The notes below the pieces were generated by a model. The model saw nothing but the letters and a program-made list of their open reading frames with translations, did not search any database and had not been told where the DNA came from. Shown here piece by piece: positions 48,080 through 61,899 of a stretch of DNA of 64,000 nucleotides. The stretch covers positions 20,473,651 to 20,537,650 of the forward strand of contig NC_135563.1 in the NCBI RefSeq assembly GCF_964340395.1, given 5' to 3'. Numbering within the stretch: position 1 is the first letter of the stretch; the number at the start of each line of letters is the position of its first letter. The translations under genes and the position numbers were made by a program. Source of the DNA: Glandiceps talaboti (lineage: Eukaryota > Hemichordata > Enteropneusta > Spengelidae).

Positions 48080-48300
48080 TAGTACCCCCCACCCCCACAT
48101 CCTAGTCTAATTTGATGGTTCCCCGCTCCCACAGTTTGCAGGTATATCACCATTTGATGGTTTCCCCCTCCATAGTCACAGTCAAGGTCAAATGATGGAT
48201 TCCCCTCCCCCTGAGTTTACAGTCTAATTTGATGGCTCCCTCCTCTTCATTTTATAGTCCAATTTGATAGTTTCCTCCTCCCCCCATAGTTTAAAGTTAC
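48080..48300. repeat. Degenerate tandem repeat, about 45–50-bp unit
   Basis: About five diverged copies of an AGTCTAATTTGATGGTTCCC plus CCTCCCC block followed by ATAGTTTA/CAGTTTGC. One strand is strongly pyrimidine-rich. Confidence 0.65.
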
Positions 48301-51300
48301 ATCACCAAGGTGAGAGTGGTGTACCTAAAGATGCATAAACCATATGTAAATTGACTCAAGTAGCATGTGTATAGTGAGCCCTCAGTCCTGGGTACAGTAA
48401 TATAATCAGTTAGTGTTTCTTCAAAGGTTTCTATGCAATCCTGACACAATTCATCGGTGTTAGCGTTTCTGATTACCACTCGGTTTCCCTACCAATACAC
48501 ACACTCATTCACATACTAATGGCAATTTGTTGAAAGGGACCCATTCTAGTGGAGTGTTTTCATTCACCTCAAAGATAACACTGTAAAAGTGCACGTACTG
48601 TGTAGTACAACAACCAATCCAGCTAGCCTGTAGTATCGAGAACAACACCATGCATGCATGCTAGATTGTTGCTAGATCAGTGTTACGTATGCATGCATCC
48701 AGACCAGACCTATCCTTGGGAGCTGCAGTGTGTGCTGACATTCAGACTAAGTGTGTTCAAGTAGGCTTATTTTCAAAGACTGTTTAGAATTTGAGCCACC
48801 AGCACGCAGGAAACGACAAAACCAATGAACAGAATATGATTGTGTATCCCAAGGTGGGTACCATTACCGATGTCTTGTCTATCTTACTTATTGCGGCACT
48901 GGGATAAAAGGGGTAGATTTATTTCACTAACACGCTGTCAGTTTTGTTTCTCTTTTCTTTTGTCAACAAGTTATTGTGTCTAGTATGTTACTCAAACCGA
49001 GTCAAAGAAGTCTTTTCTTGTGCAACATAAAGCCATTTAATGATGCTGAGTCTTATCCCAGTGTCAAAAGAATCACCTTGTATATGTTATTTCGTCTTTT
49101 GTAAGCGTCAAAGTAAGGTAGGAGTATTCAACAGAGAACACTTACAATTTGTACATCATGTACTTACTAGTGGGAGTAAGGGGAAGAGAGACGCCTGCCA
49201 TTTGTTCACTCAGGTGAGAATTAATAGTTTCTGTGTTTATGAGTTGTTCACTGAGAATGCTGGAAGTTTTTACATACCGACTAGAATATCTCATCCTTGT
49301 GTCCCCTCACGTCCCCATTGTGTCTGCTATGCTGGAATATCCTAACTCCCCTCCCCCCTCCCCCCCCCCCCTCCTTCTTCATTGTATTTTATACTGTACA
49401 GTATATCTTCTCTTGTGGTAGGTTCCCCATATACCTGCTGCTGGAATACATTTCCTAGCATCTATCCATTCCGTCATAGTGGCATGTGTCATACGGCATG
49501 AATTCCTGGTATAGCATCATCCCGCCCCACCCAGCCCCACCATACATGCACTGATAGTAGTACATTTACTTGTATTTACATAGCATTTCATTATCTTTGC
49601 AATGGTCAGTGGAAAAAAGACATGTAAAACTGTTGCTGCAACGTAGACATTGTAATGTACATTATCAAGCAGAAGGGTGGTATATATACTGTGCTAACAT
49701 CAAGCAGATCGACAAAATAATAACTGTTACTATTCACTAAACTTCCAGGCACATCATTTTTTTGATGATATATGTCAGTTTGCTGGTTTAGATGAAATTT
49801 GAAACGTGGGATGTAAATAATACAGATATTTGTCTGTGATGATGATTTTAGTTGTCGTAATGACATCATGTTTGTACAAAATAGGTGGTGAGATGTTTGA
49901 CATGCAGTGAAAAACGACTCAACTGTTTGTTTGTTTATTTTCTGACAACAGAACTATAGAAATGTGTGCAAAGTAAAGCATTTATCACTGTTAATTGTAC
50001 CTAGTTTGTTTCTGTCATTGCATAGAAAATGATATTGAGAGATTCCAAAGCCTGGCCTTACTTGTACAAAATCTATAAACGTGAATATCAGATCCATGTG
50101 AAACGTCACCTTTCTGGTAACTTGACCGAATCTAAAAAAAAGTCATTATCAATGGAGTGTATCACAGCTAACTGTTTTTACAGCTTTTAAGAATGACAAG
50201 CATTGAGTTGCAGTGGCACAGTTGGCGACTGTGTGGGCATGTTAGAAAGGGACAAAGTGACAGGCTCTCAGTTGCACTGACACAGTCGATGACTGTGTAG
50301 GTACGTAAAGAAACCGCTTTGTCAGAGCATGGAATGCTGTTATCTCAGTGGTCATTAGCATAACAATGTGTGGCCTTTCTAAACGTAATAATGGCTGGGT
50401 CATACTCCGTACAGTATATAACAACAGGGAATGATTAAGTCTGCCTACCAGCTTTCAATACTTTGAATCAAGTAGTGTGAGCAAAGAGGTTGTTTTTATG
50501 GCCTGGCTCTTTGTCACAGTCGCACTTTCTGAGACCTCACATAGCTGTCAACATTTCCTGTGAATTAGATTTGAACTTCTTGACAATACTGTGAACACTG
50601 TAAAGAGGAGAGTGATGTTACAGAGAGAGACAGTTGTTGAAAGGTAGGAAAAAAAGATAACTTTGAAGTTGAAGTATCAAGTTTGTATTGGAGTTATGTC
50701 GATGCTGATGGAGGGATGTCAGTGATGATGATTTCAGTGGTCAAGTGAACAACTTTCAATTTGAGTCTCCATTCATTACTTTGTGAATGGTTTCATTTTA
50801 GTGTTGTCAAAATAGTGAAATATATAGAGGGATATATATGTTTATCAATACTTTACTCATATTGTCAAGTTCAATATGGTATACGTACGGTAACCATAAA
50901 ATCTAATTGTCCATTTGTTTCAATGTCTCCTGTGTCCTTAGTAGAAGAGACTCAAATAAATTGAAACTTAGATAGTACTATGTTAAGAATATTGTGCAGA
51001 AAAAGAAGTGTAATCACGGAACAAATTATGTAACAAATTTGACACGATTTGGTGTTCTCTGAGTCTCCAATGGTCTTATCTTTTTGACCTCAGTACACCC
51101 AACACAAAATATTGAATTCGTAGTGAATAAGTGTAAAGCTTTGCAAAAACAACATATTGTTCCTTGTAGTCTCACTTTGTTACATGAATGTTTTCGGCCT
51201 GAGTGGACAAAGTGATTTACAATATCCACATCTCTACCATAACAAATACTATGTTTGGTCTATCAAAACTCCAATAACATGCATGACAGCACATTTCTAA

Positions 51301-52180
51301 TTTCAAATGCTGACCAAGATAAAGTCAGCCCTGTGAACCTCTTTGAACACAAACATTGTGAATACATTTAGCTTGTAAAAACAGAATTCAAAACTATATC
51401 CCAAGTTGGTTATGTATAAGAAATTTCTGTTTTTGTTTGTCACTGTTTTTTTTTAAGAATACCAAACTTGGGTAAACATATACACAATGCCACTTGTTTG
51501 TAGATAGATTGAACTTTACTAAACTTATCATGAACATAAAGAAAATCAAAGTTGTGTAGATCATTGAGATCTGAGAGGAATTTCAGTTTCTAATTCAAGT
51601 TAAGATATGCATTTTACTATTCTATATGTAGTTAAAACAGACATATTTTCAGCTGAGTTTTAATAGCTTGAAATAGTAAGAATCAAATGTAACAAATTTA
51701 ACACACTGGTATTATGGTAATGTCCAGGTATGAAATTATATGACACTGACAAACACAACCAGAACATTTTGTCTTTTGAGGAAACTGCTAAGTAGAATGT
51801 GTTGAGTACAACCACATTGACCTTTGAACTTAAAGGGGGAAAAAAAGCATTTGCCACTTTGGGTTAGTATGTGTTGCATTATTCTGCATGCAATGATTCA
51901 TGGGAAAATTCAACTGTCAGTAACCGTTGTGCTTGTATGCCATTTTGAATATCAGAAAATGTCAACAAATGTTTCATTATGTAAATAGATTTAAGAATTC
52001 TACAAATTTTATAGACATTAATTTGAAGAACATGTATTGGCTGGAAAAACAGTTACCTAACTTGGAGGAGTTATAGTTGGTCCAGAACAACAGAATAGTC
52101 CTCTGTGTTTCTTGTAACTCTACTGAGATGATAATACTGATGCTAGAACCCAGGATTCAAAGGATTGGGTTTTAAAGGCC
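48301..52180. other. Presumed intron; possible minor promoter-like segment near 48600–48860
   Basis: 48600–48860 is less AT-rich than the surroundings and ends in CCCAAG|GTGGGT, a possible donor. It could be an alternative non-coding first exon, but I have no supporting motif pair. A 64-bp diverged duplication (GTTGCAGTGGCACAGT… at 50207 and 50271) is also present. No coding exon is seen. Confidence 0.25.
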
Positions 52181-52182
52181 CT

Positions 52183-52470
52183 CTTAGGATTAGGATTAGG
52201 ATTAGGATTAAAATCTAGATCTGAAATATGGTTGTTTGGTAGAGTTGTGGGAAAAGTTAGCCCATATCAAAAGAATGACTCCATGTAAGCCTTATTAAGA
52301 TAACACTAATGTGATGACCTAGGATTATAAAATAAGCTATGGGTTTAGATTAGGATTAAAAATAGATGTGAAAAACAGTTGCTATAGAAAAAGTTAGCCC
52401 AGAACAAAAGTATGATCCCATGTAATCCTTATTAAGATAATACTAATGTGATGATCAAGGATTGAAACAT
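52183..52470. repeat. (AGGATT)n plus 137-bp tandem duplication
   Basis: Four TTAGGA units (52183–52210) precede two copies of a block with AAAAGTTAGCCCAxAxCAAA, CCATGTAAxCCTTATTAAGA and TAATGTGATGA, offset by 137 bp and about 85% alike. The hexamer is not the TTAGGG telomere repeat. Confidence 0.75.
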
Positions 52471-55381
52471 GGCCCTTTAAGGACTAGAATACATATATGC
52501 CTGTGGATTCTTTTGTTATCTGAGTATGAAGTGAAAGTAGTAAATAATATGATGTTTCAAATTACACAGTATCATGAAAGTTTACAAAAGTTAAATGGAC
52601 CAATCAAGAACAAGATAGATTTTATGCAAGTTACTTGCAAGTAGTGATGTGTTTAATTTTACTTAGAGAATGGTGTGTACATCAAAAAGAAAAAGTTATG
52701 GTTGTCATACGGCTTTTTTTCAGAATGATTAAATTTTAAACAGATAATAGTTTGCTTTGAACTGTCAGAGTGAAGTATTTGTTTATGTAAATCTCTTGAA
52801 GACAAGTATGTGCAACTCCATCACCTGCAGTCGAAAATTGTGTTTTTATGTATAAAACTATGACACTTTGGTTGGAAAGTCTTTCATTCACATTTCAATA
52901 CCTGTCTGGACATGCTGAGATTTTTTACCCTTATCTCATCTGAATGAACATTTTACTCAAGAGAATTTTGTAACAGGTGTTCACAAAGTGAAAGAAAATT
53001 GGATTTTTTCCCAAGCTCAAGAATGGTAAAAGATAGTAGAATTATTTACAACGTATTATGACAACAGCCGAGTTGTTTTCATGTGATGTCATTAAAGGAA
53101 TCAAATCAAGTCAACCATGGAGACATTTACAATCCACAGATGTTCACAAAATACATTACTCAGGGATTTTTCCCAGCTCAGTTAAAGAGATTAGTAGAAG
53201 TGATTGTGTTTAATCTTAATTAATGTACTGTGTCAAGACTGTCATTGTGTGTAAGTGAACAATGTAACTCATAGGTTGTGAATCAATTCACAGAGGAAGA
53301 AAACAATCTGGAAATAGCTACTTTTTCCAAAAAAAAGCCTTTATTTCTGGTTGATGAAAATACTGAATATATGTTGAATTCAAAGGTTAAAATAACATCA
53401 CATTTGTTAATTTCTGAATAGATACATTTGAAAAGGTTATATCTTTTTTACTTGATTAAATAAACAACCATTTATTCATTCATTCATTAGAGATGGGGTG
53501 ATTTCCTTGCCAGAGGAAAGGCCTTGGTTGTAACAAATGCATTCCATTTTAATTATTTCAACAATAGTATTAAATCTAATACAAAAAATGTCAAATTTCT
53601 ATCCTTCTCTGCTTTTTTGTCTGCAATAATGGATCGACTGGCATATTTCCAAAATGAAAGGAACTTAAGAACTGTTGGTTTATGATAACATTAATTGTAC
53701 TTACCTTTTGTAAAGATTTTAGCCACCACAAATGGACTGCCAATCAAACAAGTGTTTGTCTGGTCTCACGACAGTGAAATCAGTAGAGTGGTATTTCCGG
53801 TCAGTTCAGATCTTTTGCTAACCTCATTTATAGTTGTGTGTGAGAATGCAGACCAGCGACATATTCTTTGTTGTATTTCAAGAGTTCTCCCACTTAAGTA
53901 ACAATGAAATTTGTTTGCTAGAATTGAAATCATTCAATGTACACCTTGTTTAGCTCAGCTGGTCATTGCCTTGGTCATTATAGATCGCTTGTAAACATTT
54001 TTATGAATTTGAAATTGGTTCCTGCATCATCTGTTTTACTATATCAGTGTGAACAATCCTGCCTTAGCCTTTGTTAACTGAACTTCTGTATTCCTTTACA
54101 TATTATTCTTTCAGTTGTGGAGAGACACAGTAACACTGAATTGCATGATCAAGGTCCATAGATGGATTGAAATGTCAAATTCATTTATAGTTTACTGTTC
54201 CAAAGTTACATTTTACTGTCTTGAACTTCTACGTTTAGCAGCAGATTTCATCATATCTTTGAGATGTTGTAACTTCTCCTTAGCAGAGTTTTAGAAGGTC
54301 AGAAGTGAAGTAAGTTTAAAAAAGAACAGGTTGGTTTCGACTGGAAGTTTTCCAAATCAAGTTACAAGTGAAAACAATGTAGATGGGACACCAGTCTGTT
54401 CAGGAAAGATAAAATGAATTGAAGCTTTCACGAAGGGTATAATGGAATTGTTGATTGATTAATAGTTGCAGACATGATCTTTGCCATACAACTCATTCAT
54501 CTCACTATTATATATAGTAATAATATGAATGCTGTCGAACATTTCGCGGCCTGTTAAGACAGGTGTCACCTAGCCACAACATCTATACAAATGGCTATGC
54601 TATAGCATATGTCTGCATTTTAAGTGGTGATCACTAATTTTCTACAAATAAAGCTCAGGGAGATTTTCTTTCCTAGATCTCGTCATTTTATAAGTATGGA
54701 AAAAAATTAGATTGCTGTTAGTATAACTCTTTTCAAGCTAAATACAATGGTTGGTATAATTTTACAGGTTTATGACAAGTATTTGTTTAGAAAATGTATT
54801 ACAGTGGTTGGCATCAATTTTCATGATATTGATGTTTTACTAGAGGCATGAAAATAAACGGAACACAGATACATGTATTTGAAAATAGGTTGCCTTTGTT
54901 TGGCATGTTTTCAGTGATATGACCATTTTCCTGCTGGAATGGAAATAGCCAGAATACAGAAATATTTGTGTTTAAAGTAATTTGATAATGTCTTTAGCCT
55001 GGAGGTCATGTATATTGGTATACTAATAGTAGCAACATGTGTGTACTATACTATACTTGGTAGTAAGTATTCATGTGGAGTAGAATGACATGAATAGACC
55101 ACAATGAGGTCCATTTTTGGAGTATTTGAAATGTGTCTACATTGTCATCTGGAGAAAGCAATGAGTTTGGAATCTGGACATTTGATTTAGAAATTTAAGG
55201 AGTGGGCAGATACTAAAATTGAAGTGACTTAAACTATAAGTTACTAGTAGAGGCTCAAGTTCTCTTGACAACGGTAGATTTAATACTTTGGGTTATAGCT
55301 ACCTAGGTTATGACAAACTTAATTCCCACGCAAAAGATAACTGCAGGTTATAATTAGCTCAGAGTCTCTTAAGTTTATACC
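52471..55381. other. Presumed intron, no exon recognised
   Basis: AT-rich, no supported coding exon. A tRNA A-box-like TAGCTCAGCTGG (53951–53962) has no matching T arm. Confidence 0.35.
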
Positions 55382-55625
55382 AGCTATCTAGGTTATTGGT
55401 AGTTACGTATGTTATAGCTAGTAACCTCTCTAGGTAGTAGCTAGCTATCTAGGTTGTTGGTAGTTACCTATGTTGTAACCAGTAACCTCTCTAGGTAATA
55501 ACTAGTTATCTAGGTTGTTGGTAGTTACCTATGTTGTAACCAGTAACCTCTCTAGGTAGTAGCTAGCTATCTAGGTTATTGGTAGTTACATATGTTGTAA
55601 CTAGTAACCTCTCTAGGTTACAGCT
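55382..55625. repeat. Tandem repeat, 61-bp unit, four copies
   Basis: Units beginning AGCTATCTAGGTTxTTGGTA start at 55382, 55443, 55504 and 55565 and include GTTACCTATGTTGTAACCAG and TAACCTCTCTAGGTA. Copies are about 90% alike. The unit itself contains short palindromes (GGTTAC/GTAACC, CTAGCTAG). Flanking sequence shows older, decayed copies. Confidence 0.9.
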
Positions 55626-58414
55626 AGCTATATACCACTAGTTATTAAGTTATCACTAGCTATCTAAGATACAGCTAGTTATAAAGTTATTGCTAGCTAT
55701 TTAAGTCACAGCCAGCTCTCTAGGTTTTTAGTGCACATCTCCAAGTATATTGCAAGCTACAGACAGCTCTTAATGTTATACTGAAATTCTTTGGCTTTCA
55801 GTCAGCTTTTAGGCATGGTGACAAGACTTGATATGAACCACAGGGGCATGCAACCTTTTAATTTCTGTTTCAAAAGAATAACCATTTAGTTTAGAGTGTA
55901 ATTGTGTTGTTTTTTTCATACCATACAATCAAGGTCTGACAGCTGTCGAAACCAAAATATAGCCTGTTTTGTAGTAGTTAATGTTTTCACTAATAGTTTG
56001 TATTCTGTCTAAAAGAATGCTCAGCACCGTGACCATACAATGACATGTTCAGCTATTTCTAAAAACAATGAGTTGATAGTTAGGAGGGGAAACTATGGTG
56101 ACGAGTCAAATCAATACGATGAAAGTATGGAAGGCCAAAATTAACATTTTGTTGGAAGACATCTGAACTTGTCCTCCATACTTGGTCATTGACCCCTGCA
56201 TGATTGAGATTTGCCTTTGACTTAGTGCAAAACATCTGACTTTTAAAACTTGATATCCTCACCAATTTGGCAAGGAGCCTTTCCAACTTATCATACAGTA
56301 CACAAAAACTGGCAACTCATTCAACCATTCCTTTGATTTTCATAGCTGTGTGTATGCAAATCCGAAATGAAGACAACCAGGTATGTTTTTGTAGAATTCA
56401 TGAATGTTTTCTGTGGACTAAGCTATAGTTTGTCCTTTTCATCCAGAAACACAATATTTAACTTAAAGATAGTAGCAGTATGTCGCCAGGTGTTTTCACC
56501 TTGAAATTGGATTCCTATTAGTGGGTGTGATATCTAGAAGCAAACTACTATTGTCAATTTACAAGGTTTACAGATGACAGTTTGTTGTTAATGGCATTAT
56601 ATCAAAAAGTCTCTAGTTCTGTACATTGTCAGTCAAGTTAGTACACACTTCAGATGAAAGCTAGTCTAATGGCAATCTGTAGCTTCTAAATAGCCTCAAG
56701 ACTAGGAGAATGCAAAAGTTGGGAGGAACTTCTCCAAGTGACACATACATGTTACGTACTAGAAATTTTTGCACTTGAAAATTTTTTTATTTTGCTTTCT
56801 TGAACTAGTTCCCAAGACTACTGTTTACACATTTCTAAGCATGGTGTACTATTTATATACAAGAAGGCACTTAGCCAATACTTATTTTCACGTTTTCGTT
56901 TTTTTGTGGAATAAAGTGAAAATGCTAATATTTATTGACAGTGACATTTATGATACTGCAAGAAAAATGATATCCTTCAATTGCAGTAAGAGGAGGAGTG
57001 GGAAGAACAAACATTTAATGTCCGTGTCATGGCATATTTGGGGATGGGGGGAGGGGGGGATTAAGTTCCATTTTCCATTAAAGGCCCATATCTGAGTGAT
57101 TAAATTTGTGATAGATGGATTGTCTCCAAAAGCAAATAGCCTCCTAGATTCTAAGGAATCAGGTAATTAGGGGATGTTAAAAGGTCACCTAATTGACCTC
57201 TCTCAGGTGTGATATGGTATTCTGTGATTGTTTCATGTCAAATTTACCCCTGCCTAATTTATTGTTATGTACTGTGCTGGATTCAGTAATTACAATGTCC
57301 TTGCTATAACAGTGATTACAGCCGTAGAGGTGTTGTAGTTGTCATGGAGATGACCTCTACAAATTATTGAAGAATTAATTCATCTCTTGGGATACAAATA
57401 AAAAATTGAGGTTATTTGAGTGGATGTGTTTTAAGAACTCACGTCGTGTGTAATAGAGTTGGGGTAGTGTATATAGCTTCATGGTAAATGTAACATTGTG
57501 GTGAAATAAAATAGATGTTCGAATGGTCAACACAACAAAATACTACATTCAGAACATAACTACTGATCAGTATTTTACAATGGAAATGTCATATTAGGAT
57601 ATATTTACTGTCTTGAATTATACAACACCCTAAAATCTTTCATATCAAATTGTGTGGTTATATTTCTTAATAGATTTAACTAAAAGTAATACCCTTTTGT
57701 TTCCAGTGTATTTGCTTATTTTTTGTTTCGTGTTTTTTTAATATATATTTGTATGTATGCTAATTTCCATTGAGGGGGTGACCTAATAGAGAATTAATAG
57801 CACACATTGTGTAAACTAATTATAAACCAAGAAAATTATTACAAGATCAATTTATCATGACACAGCAATTTATCACAACATAACGATGTCAAATATCAAG
57901 AAATTAATACTATTAACTGTGAATGAACTTTCAAAATTGAAAACAAATGGGAGAATAAGGCATTACGTTTAATTCCATCAAAAAATTGCAAAAAATAAGA
58001 AAAGATAATAAAATTTCAGCCATATCATAATAGTTATAAATAAAAAAGGAAAACAAAATGGGTCATTTGTAGACAGCATTGAATTGCATAGAAATAGGGT
58101 CATTATAAATTGCAATGGATATATATATATATAGATCACATTGTTGGATTGCATGGTATCCCGCCTATTCACATCTAGCTATTTCATGTACAACAATAGA
58201 GGCTCAGTGTTAGTGGAAAAAAAAGATACACAGTGTGAGTGAGTCGGTTCATGTAATGGTACCCATGCTAGTACTGGGGAGAGAAAAGTCATACGTAGGG
58301 ATGAAAGAAGGCCATGTTGCAGTGTCCAGGCTACGGTAAGTGAAATACAAGTGATGAAAATAGATAAGGAATATGAAAGTTCATGTAATCATTAATGGTT
58401 ATTTGATCACTGAC
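55626..58414. other. Presumed intron, no exon recognised
   Basis: AT-rich sequence with no supported gene or mobile element. Confidence 0.35.
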
Positions 58415-58480
58415 GTGGTACTTATTTCGAAATGTAGTGGTAGAAATAATAACTCTGGTTTGCGAGAATGTGGTAAGCGT
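58415..58480 (-). repeat. Dispersed repeat with CTCGCAAACCAGAG core (copy 3)
   Basis: On the minus strand, ATTCTCGCAAACCAGAGTTA then TTATTTCTACCACTACATTT and CGAAATAA. It is the closest relative of the copy at 30715–30815. Confidence 0.6.
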
Positions 58481-61426
58481 GAAAACTGTTTGCCAGAAAT
58501 TAACATAATTTGTACATAAACTGTATAATAGCAAAATATAATTAAAAAAATATTTGAAGTAAAAGGCTTATACAGTAACAGACATTTATATTTGGATAAT
58601 TGTGGTGTTTAAGTAGTTTTCTGAATGTACCCTGATATAAGGACCCATGATACTGGTAGTTGTTTACAGTTCATCTTGTACATACTAAATAGGCCCATAG
58701 GGTGAATGTGTACAATACATATGGTACTGTAATTTGTAAACCTAGATAATTTCACCACTAGAAAATTATGTGATTTATAGTCTTCTGCTAGTTCTCAAAC
58801 TTTAATTTTACATATATTACCAGATTGTGTTCATGTAGCAGAAGACATTTTAGTAACTCACTATTTATTTTTGCATTGTTGTACAACAAAATAAGTGAAA
58901 GTAAGTCTTTGCCGAAAATGTCCAGATTTACAGTATCTGACAAGTATTATATCTAGCTAGATTATCTACATATTGTTGTAATTACACTTTACTTTGTAGG
59001 AAATGACAAACAGACTATAATTCCAGTACGTGTACTATATATAATAAGTTTGTTTTGACAACTGACCTAATTTCCTAGGTTTCCAAACCAAAGACCATCA
59101 GATGTGAACATTCAGATGGGTGAAGTTTAAATTACTTTAAAACTTTTCCTTTGAAAGCACCCTGTTTATCCCTGTACTATTTTACTATGTCATCACAGTC
59201 ATCATAAGTACTAAGTACTCCATAGCATAAGATACTATAATAGTTAAATCTTAGTAAGTGTGTGATGTTCTTCCGATACACAGGCAAAACTTCTGTTGGT
59301 TTTTGTAAAACAAGGACAGACCAGTAGAGACCAATAACAAACAATAACTAGCCAGGTATAGTAAAGAACAAGCTAGAACCACCCAAACACAAACTTATAT
59401 TACTCTCAGTACCCAACAGTAATCTTTCACCTGGTCAGGAGAGGTACCAGTTAGAGGCCCATTATTCAATCCAAGGTTTATGCATTAGTGTTATCTTATC
59501 AGTGGAGTCACAAGGATTACATAGAACCTTTGTTGTCCTGGACAAAGCTCTGCCAGACAACTTGTCGCCCCCCCCCCCCCCCCCCCCCTCCTCCTCCTCC
59601 ACCACCACTTAAATTTTCATCTGAATCAGAACCAGGCCAGGCCCTTTAGGCTAGCAAACAAGATAACAACACATGTCTGTGAGAACAGGATAAACATTAC
59701 TTGAAAGAACTTTATACTAAGTTTTACTTTCCCGGAGAACATTTTCAAGGAGTTCGGTCAATGTACTCTGAAAAGTAGGTGATCTTTTAAACCATCCAGG
59801 CACTATAGTACCATGGTTGAACTATCCCTTTAAGTCTAAGTTTAACTTATTTATACAGTCCCTTTTTTGTGCCATCAGAATTAGGTCTAGATAAGACATT
59901 AGATTAGATTCAAGCCACGTCTAGCAAATATCAAAAGTGAGTTAAATATACAAATGTCAACTCCTTTATAGTGTCTTGTAAATTAGGTATACTTCAGTCT
60001 AGATATTACATTTCACAAGTATGGGTGGAGTCACAGTAGTGGTATAATACTATACAGCAAGATACATTTTAGTGCTTGAGGCAAAGTATACTTTAGAGGC
60101 TACGTAATCCGAGTGGCTAATTCTGTTCGTCCACCGATTCTTAAAATTGTCTCCCTTTGTACAGTTATGTGGATTATTTGATTTGAAAAAAAATTGACAC
60201 AAGCATTGAAAGTAACTGGAGCAATTGTCAAAAACTTTATTGTATGTCTTAAAAAGGCCTAAACACATTCCAAAAAGTTATCGAAAGTCCACAGCCCACA
60301 AATTGAACTGCAATTTGGCCCACGGCCTGCAAATTGGCCCACAATTTGGCCCGTAGCCTGCAAATTGGCCTGCAGCCCGCAAATAGATCCACAATTTGGC
60401 CTGCAGCCTGAACACTAGTCACACTCTCTGAGTTGACTTGGTATTTTCGAAAAAGTATTTCAACCATCAAAACATAAATACGAGTGCAAAACACAAAGAA
60501 TTGTCCAAAAATGACCCATTGTATAACTGTACAATTTAAATAGAATTTGCAGCCAAGAGATATTCAATGCAACCTGCCATCTTTCGCTGTTTTAAAATGC
60601 AACGACTCACCAAACTAACTATGTATAACAGACAAATAGTCCTTTGTTATCAATTACTTCTGAATTTTAGACTGTCAATTTGAATTTATTCATGGTTTTG
60701 GAGTCCCAGGTAATGGAGGAAGGATTGACATGTCAAACTTACATCATACGTCAGACTTTAATTTTCATCCCTTACTGTAATTTTGGAAGGTAACCCTGGT
60801 AACAGAGGAGGAAAATCTGGTAAAAGTTAGTACATAGATTTCCATACCTTTTTGACTGTAATTTGGTGTGAATTTAAGGATTATACTCACATACATGTAT
60901 GACCTACCTACCTCTCTAAACAAAGAGACATTTATTTGTGCTGTTTCATCTTAATTTGTATGCCCAAATAAAAGTAATGCATCAATGTACAAGTTCATAT
61001 TATTTTGATTATTGTATCTATTGATCACTGAAATTCAATGTCAAGTGGGATGTTATCATTGCTTAGTTTCCATGGCAACAACATTTAATAAAATCAATTA
61101 CATATTATAATCGAAAGTATTTGAGGTATCTGAAAATGACTATTTGCTGGCCTTGGTGGTATTTACATTGAAAGGGTATGAATTACACAGGGTGCCATTC
61201 TGTACAGTTATACTGGTATTGACATTCTTGAAGTATAAGCCATGTGGTCAGTGAACTTGAATTTGTGATAGAGTATTGATATGACAACATCTACTTTGTA
61301 AGACCTTTGTATGTTAATTAGCGTTTAGTTGTCACTGTTAGCTCACTCTATAGTAAGTCCTTTCTGTTTCACACTGAGTCATCATTACATGTAAGCCTCA
61401 CTATATATCACATGAGCCAACAGACT
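58481..61426. other. Presumed intron with short local repeats
   Basis: Contains poly(C) plus CTC/CCA runs (59568–59608) and a local repeat at 60290–60415. No exon is supported. Confidence 0.35.
60290..60415. repeat. Short tandem repeat, about 16–20-bp unit
   Basis: CACAATTTGGCCxGxAGCC alternates with TGCAAATTGGCC several times. The minus-strand frame is Ala/Gly/Cys-rich by repetition only. Confidence 0.7.
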
Positions 61427-61453
61427 ATAGACCCTTCACAAGTAGGGTCTATG
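61427..61453. mobile_element. 27-bp palindromic mini-element with perfect 8-bp target duplication
   Basis: ATAGACCCT and AGGGTCTAT are perfect inverted arms around 8 bases, followed by G. The unit is flanked by AACAGACT at 61419–61426 and again at 61454–61461. It carries the same ends as the 25323 element but essentially no interior. Confidence 0.7.
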
Positions 61454-61880
61454 AACAGACTCGCTTCACTCACTATGGTGCAGTCAGTCAGTCAGTCAGT
61501 TATTCCAAGTACCGTTTGTGATGATGATGATGTCAGAATCTAGGAATAGAAGGAAGTAAGTAGTTTTTTCTCTAACAAAAGTTTTTTCCCTGACCTAAAT
61601 GAGAGATTTTTGTATAATAAGATTTTGTCTGTTAGATTTCATGTCTTTCAGTGGGATGCAACATTGATGGCTCTACATTGACAATGATAGTGACAAAATT
61701 TGTACAAAGTTTGTCAATTCAATAGTCTTCAGATTGTAAACACATAGGAAAACTTGAGTTATGAATTCATCTAGGAGCAGATTCAAAACTTGCGACAATT
61801 TGGGTTGCGAATTCATGGAGGTGGGATTGGAGGGGGGAGGGGGGAATTGCCCAAATTCACAGTTACAAGGAAAGTCCCCT

Positions 61881-61899
61881 CGTTGGTGGAGGGTCTATG
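61881..61899. mobile_element. Solo right end of CATAGACCC family
   Basis: CGTTGGTGGAGGGTCTATG matches the right end of the 25323–25397 element (CGTTGGCGGAGGGGTCTATG). No left end or duplication is seen. Confidence 0.4.

Noticed and set aside
52183-52210. Interstitial telomere repeat
   Set aside because: The unit is TTAGGA, only four copies, not the animal TTAGGG, and it sits beside an unrelated duplication.
53951-53962. tRNA-like A box TAGCTCAGCTGG
   Set aside because: No acceptor, anticodon or T arm can be folded around it.
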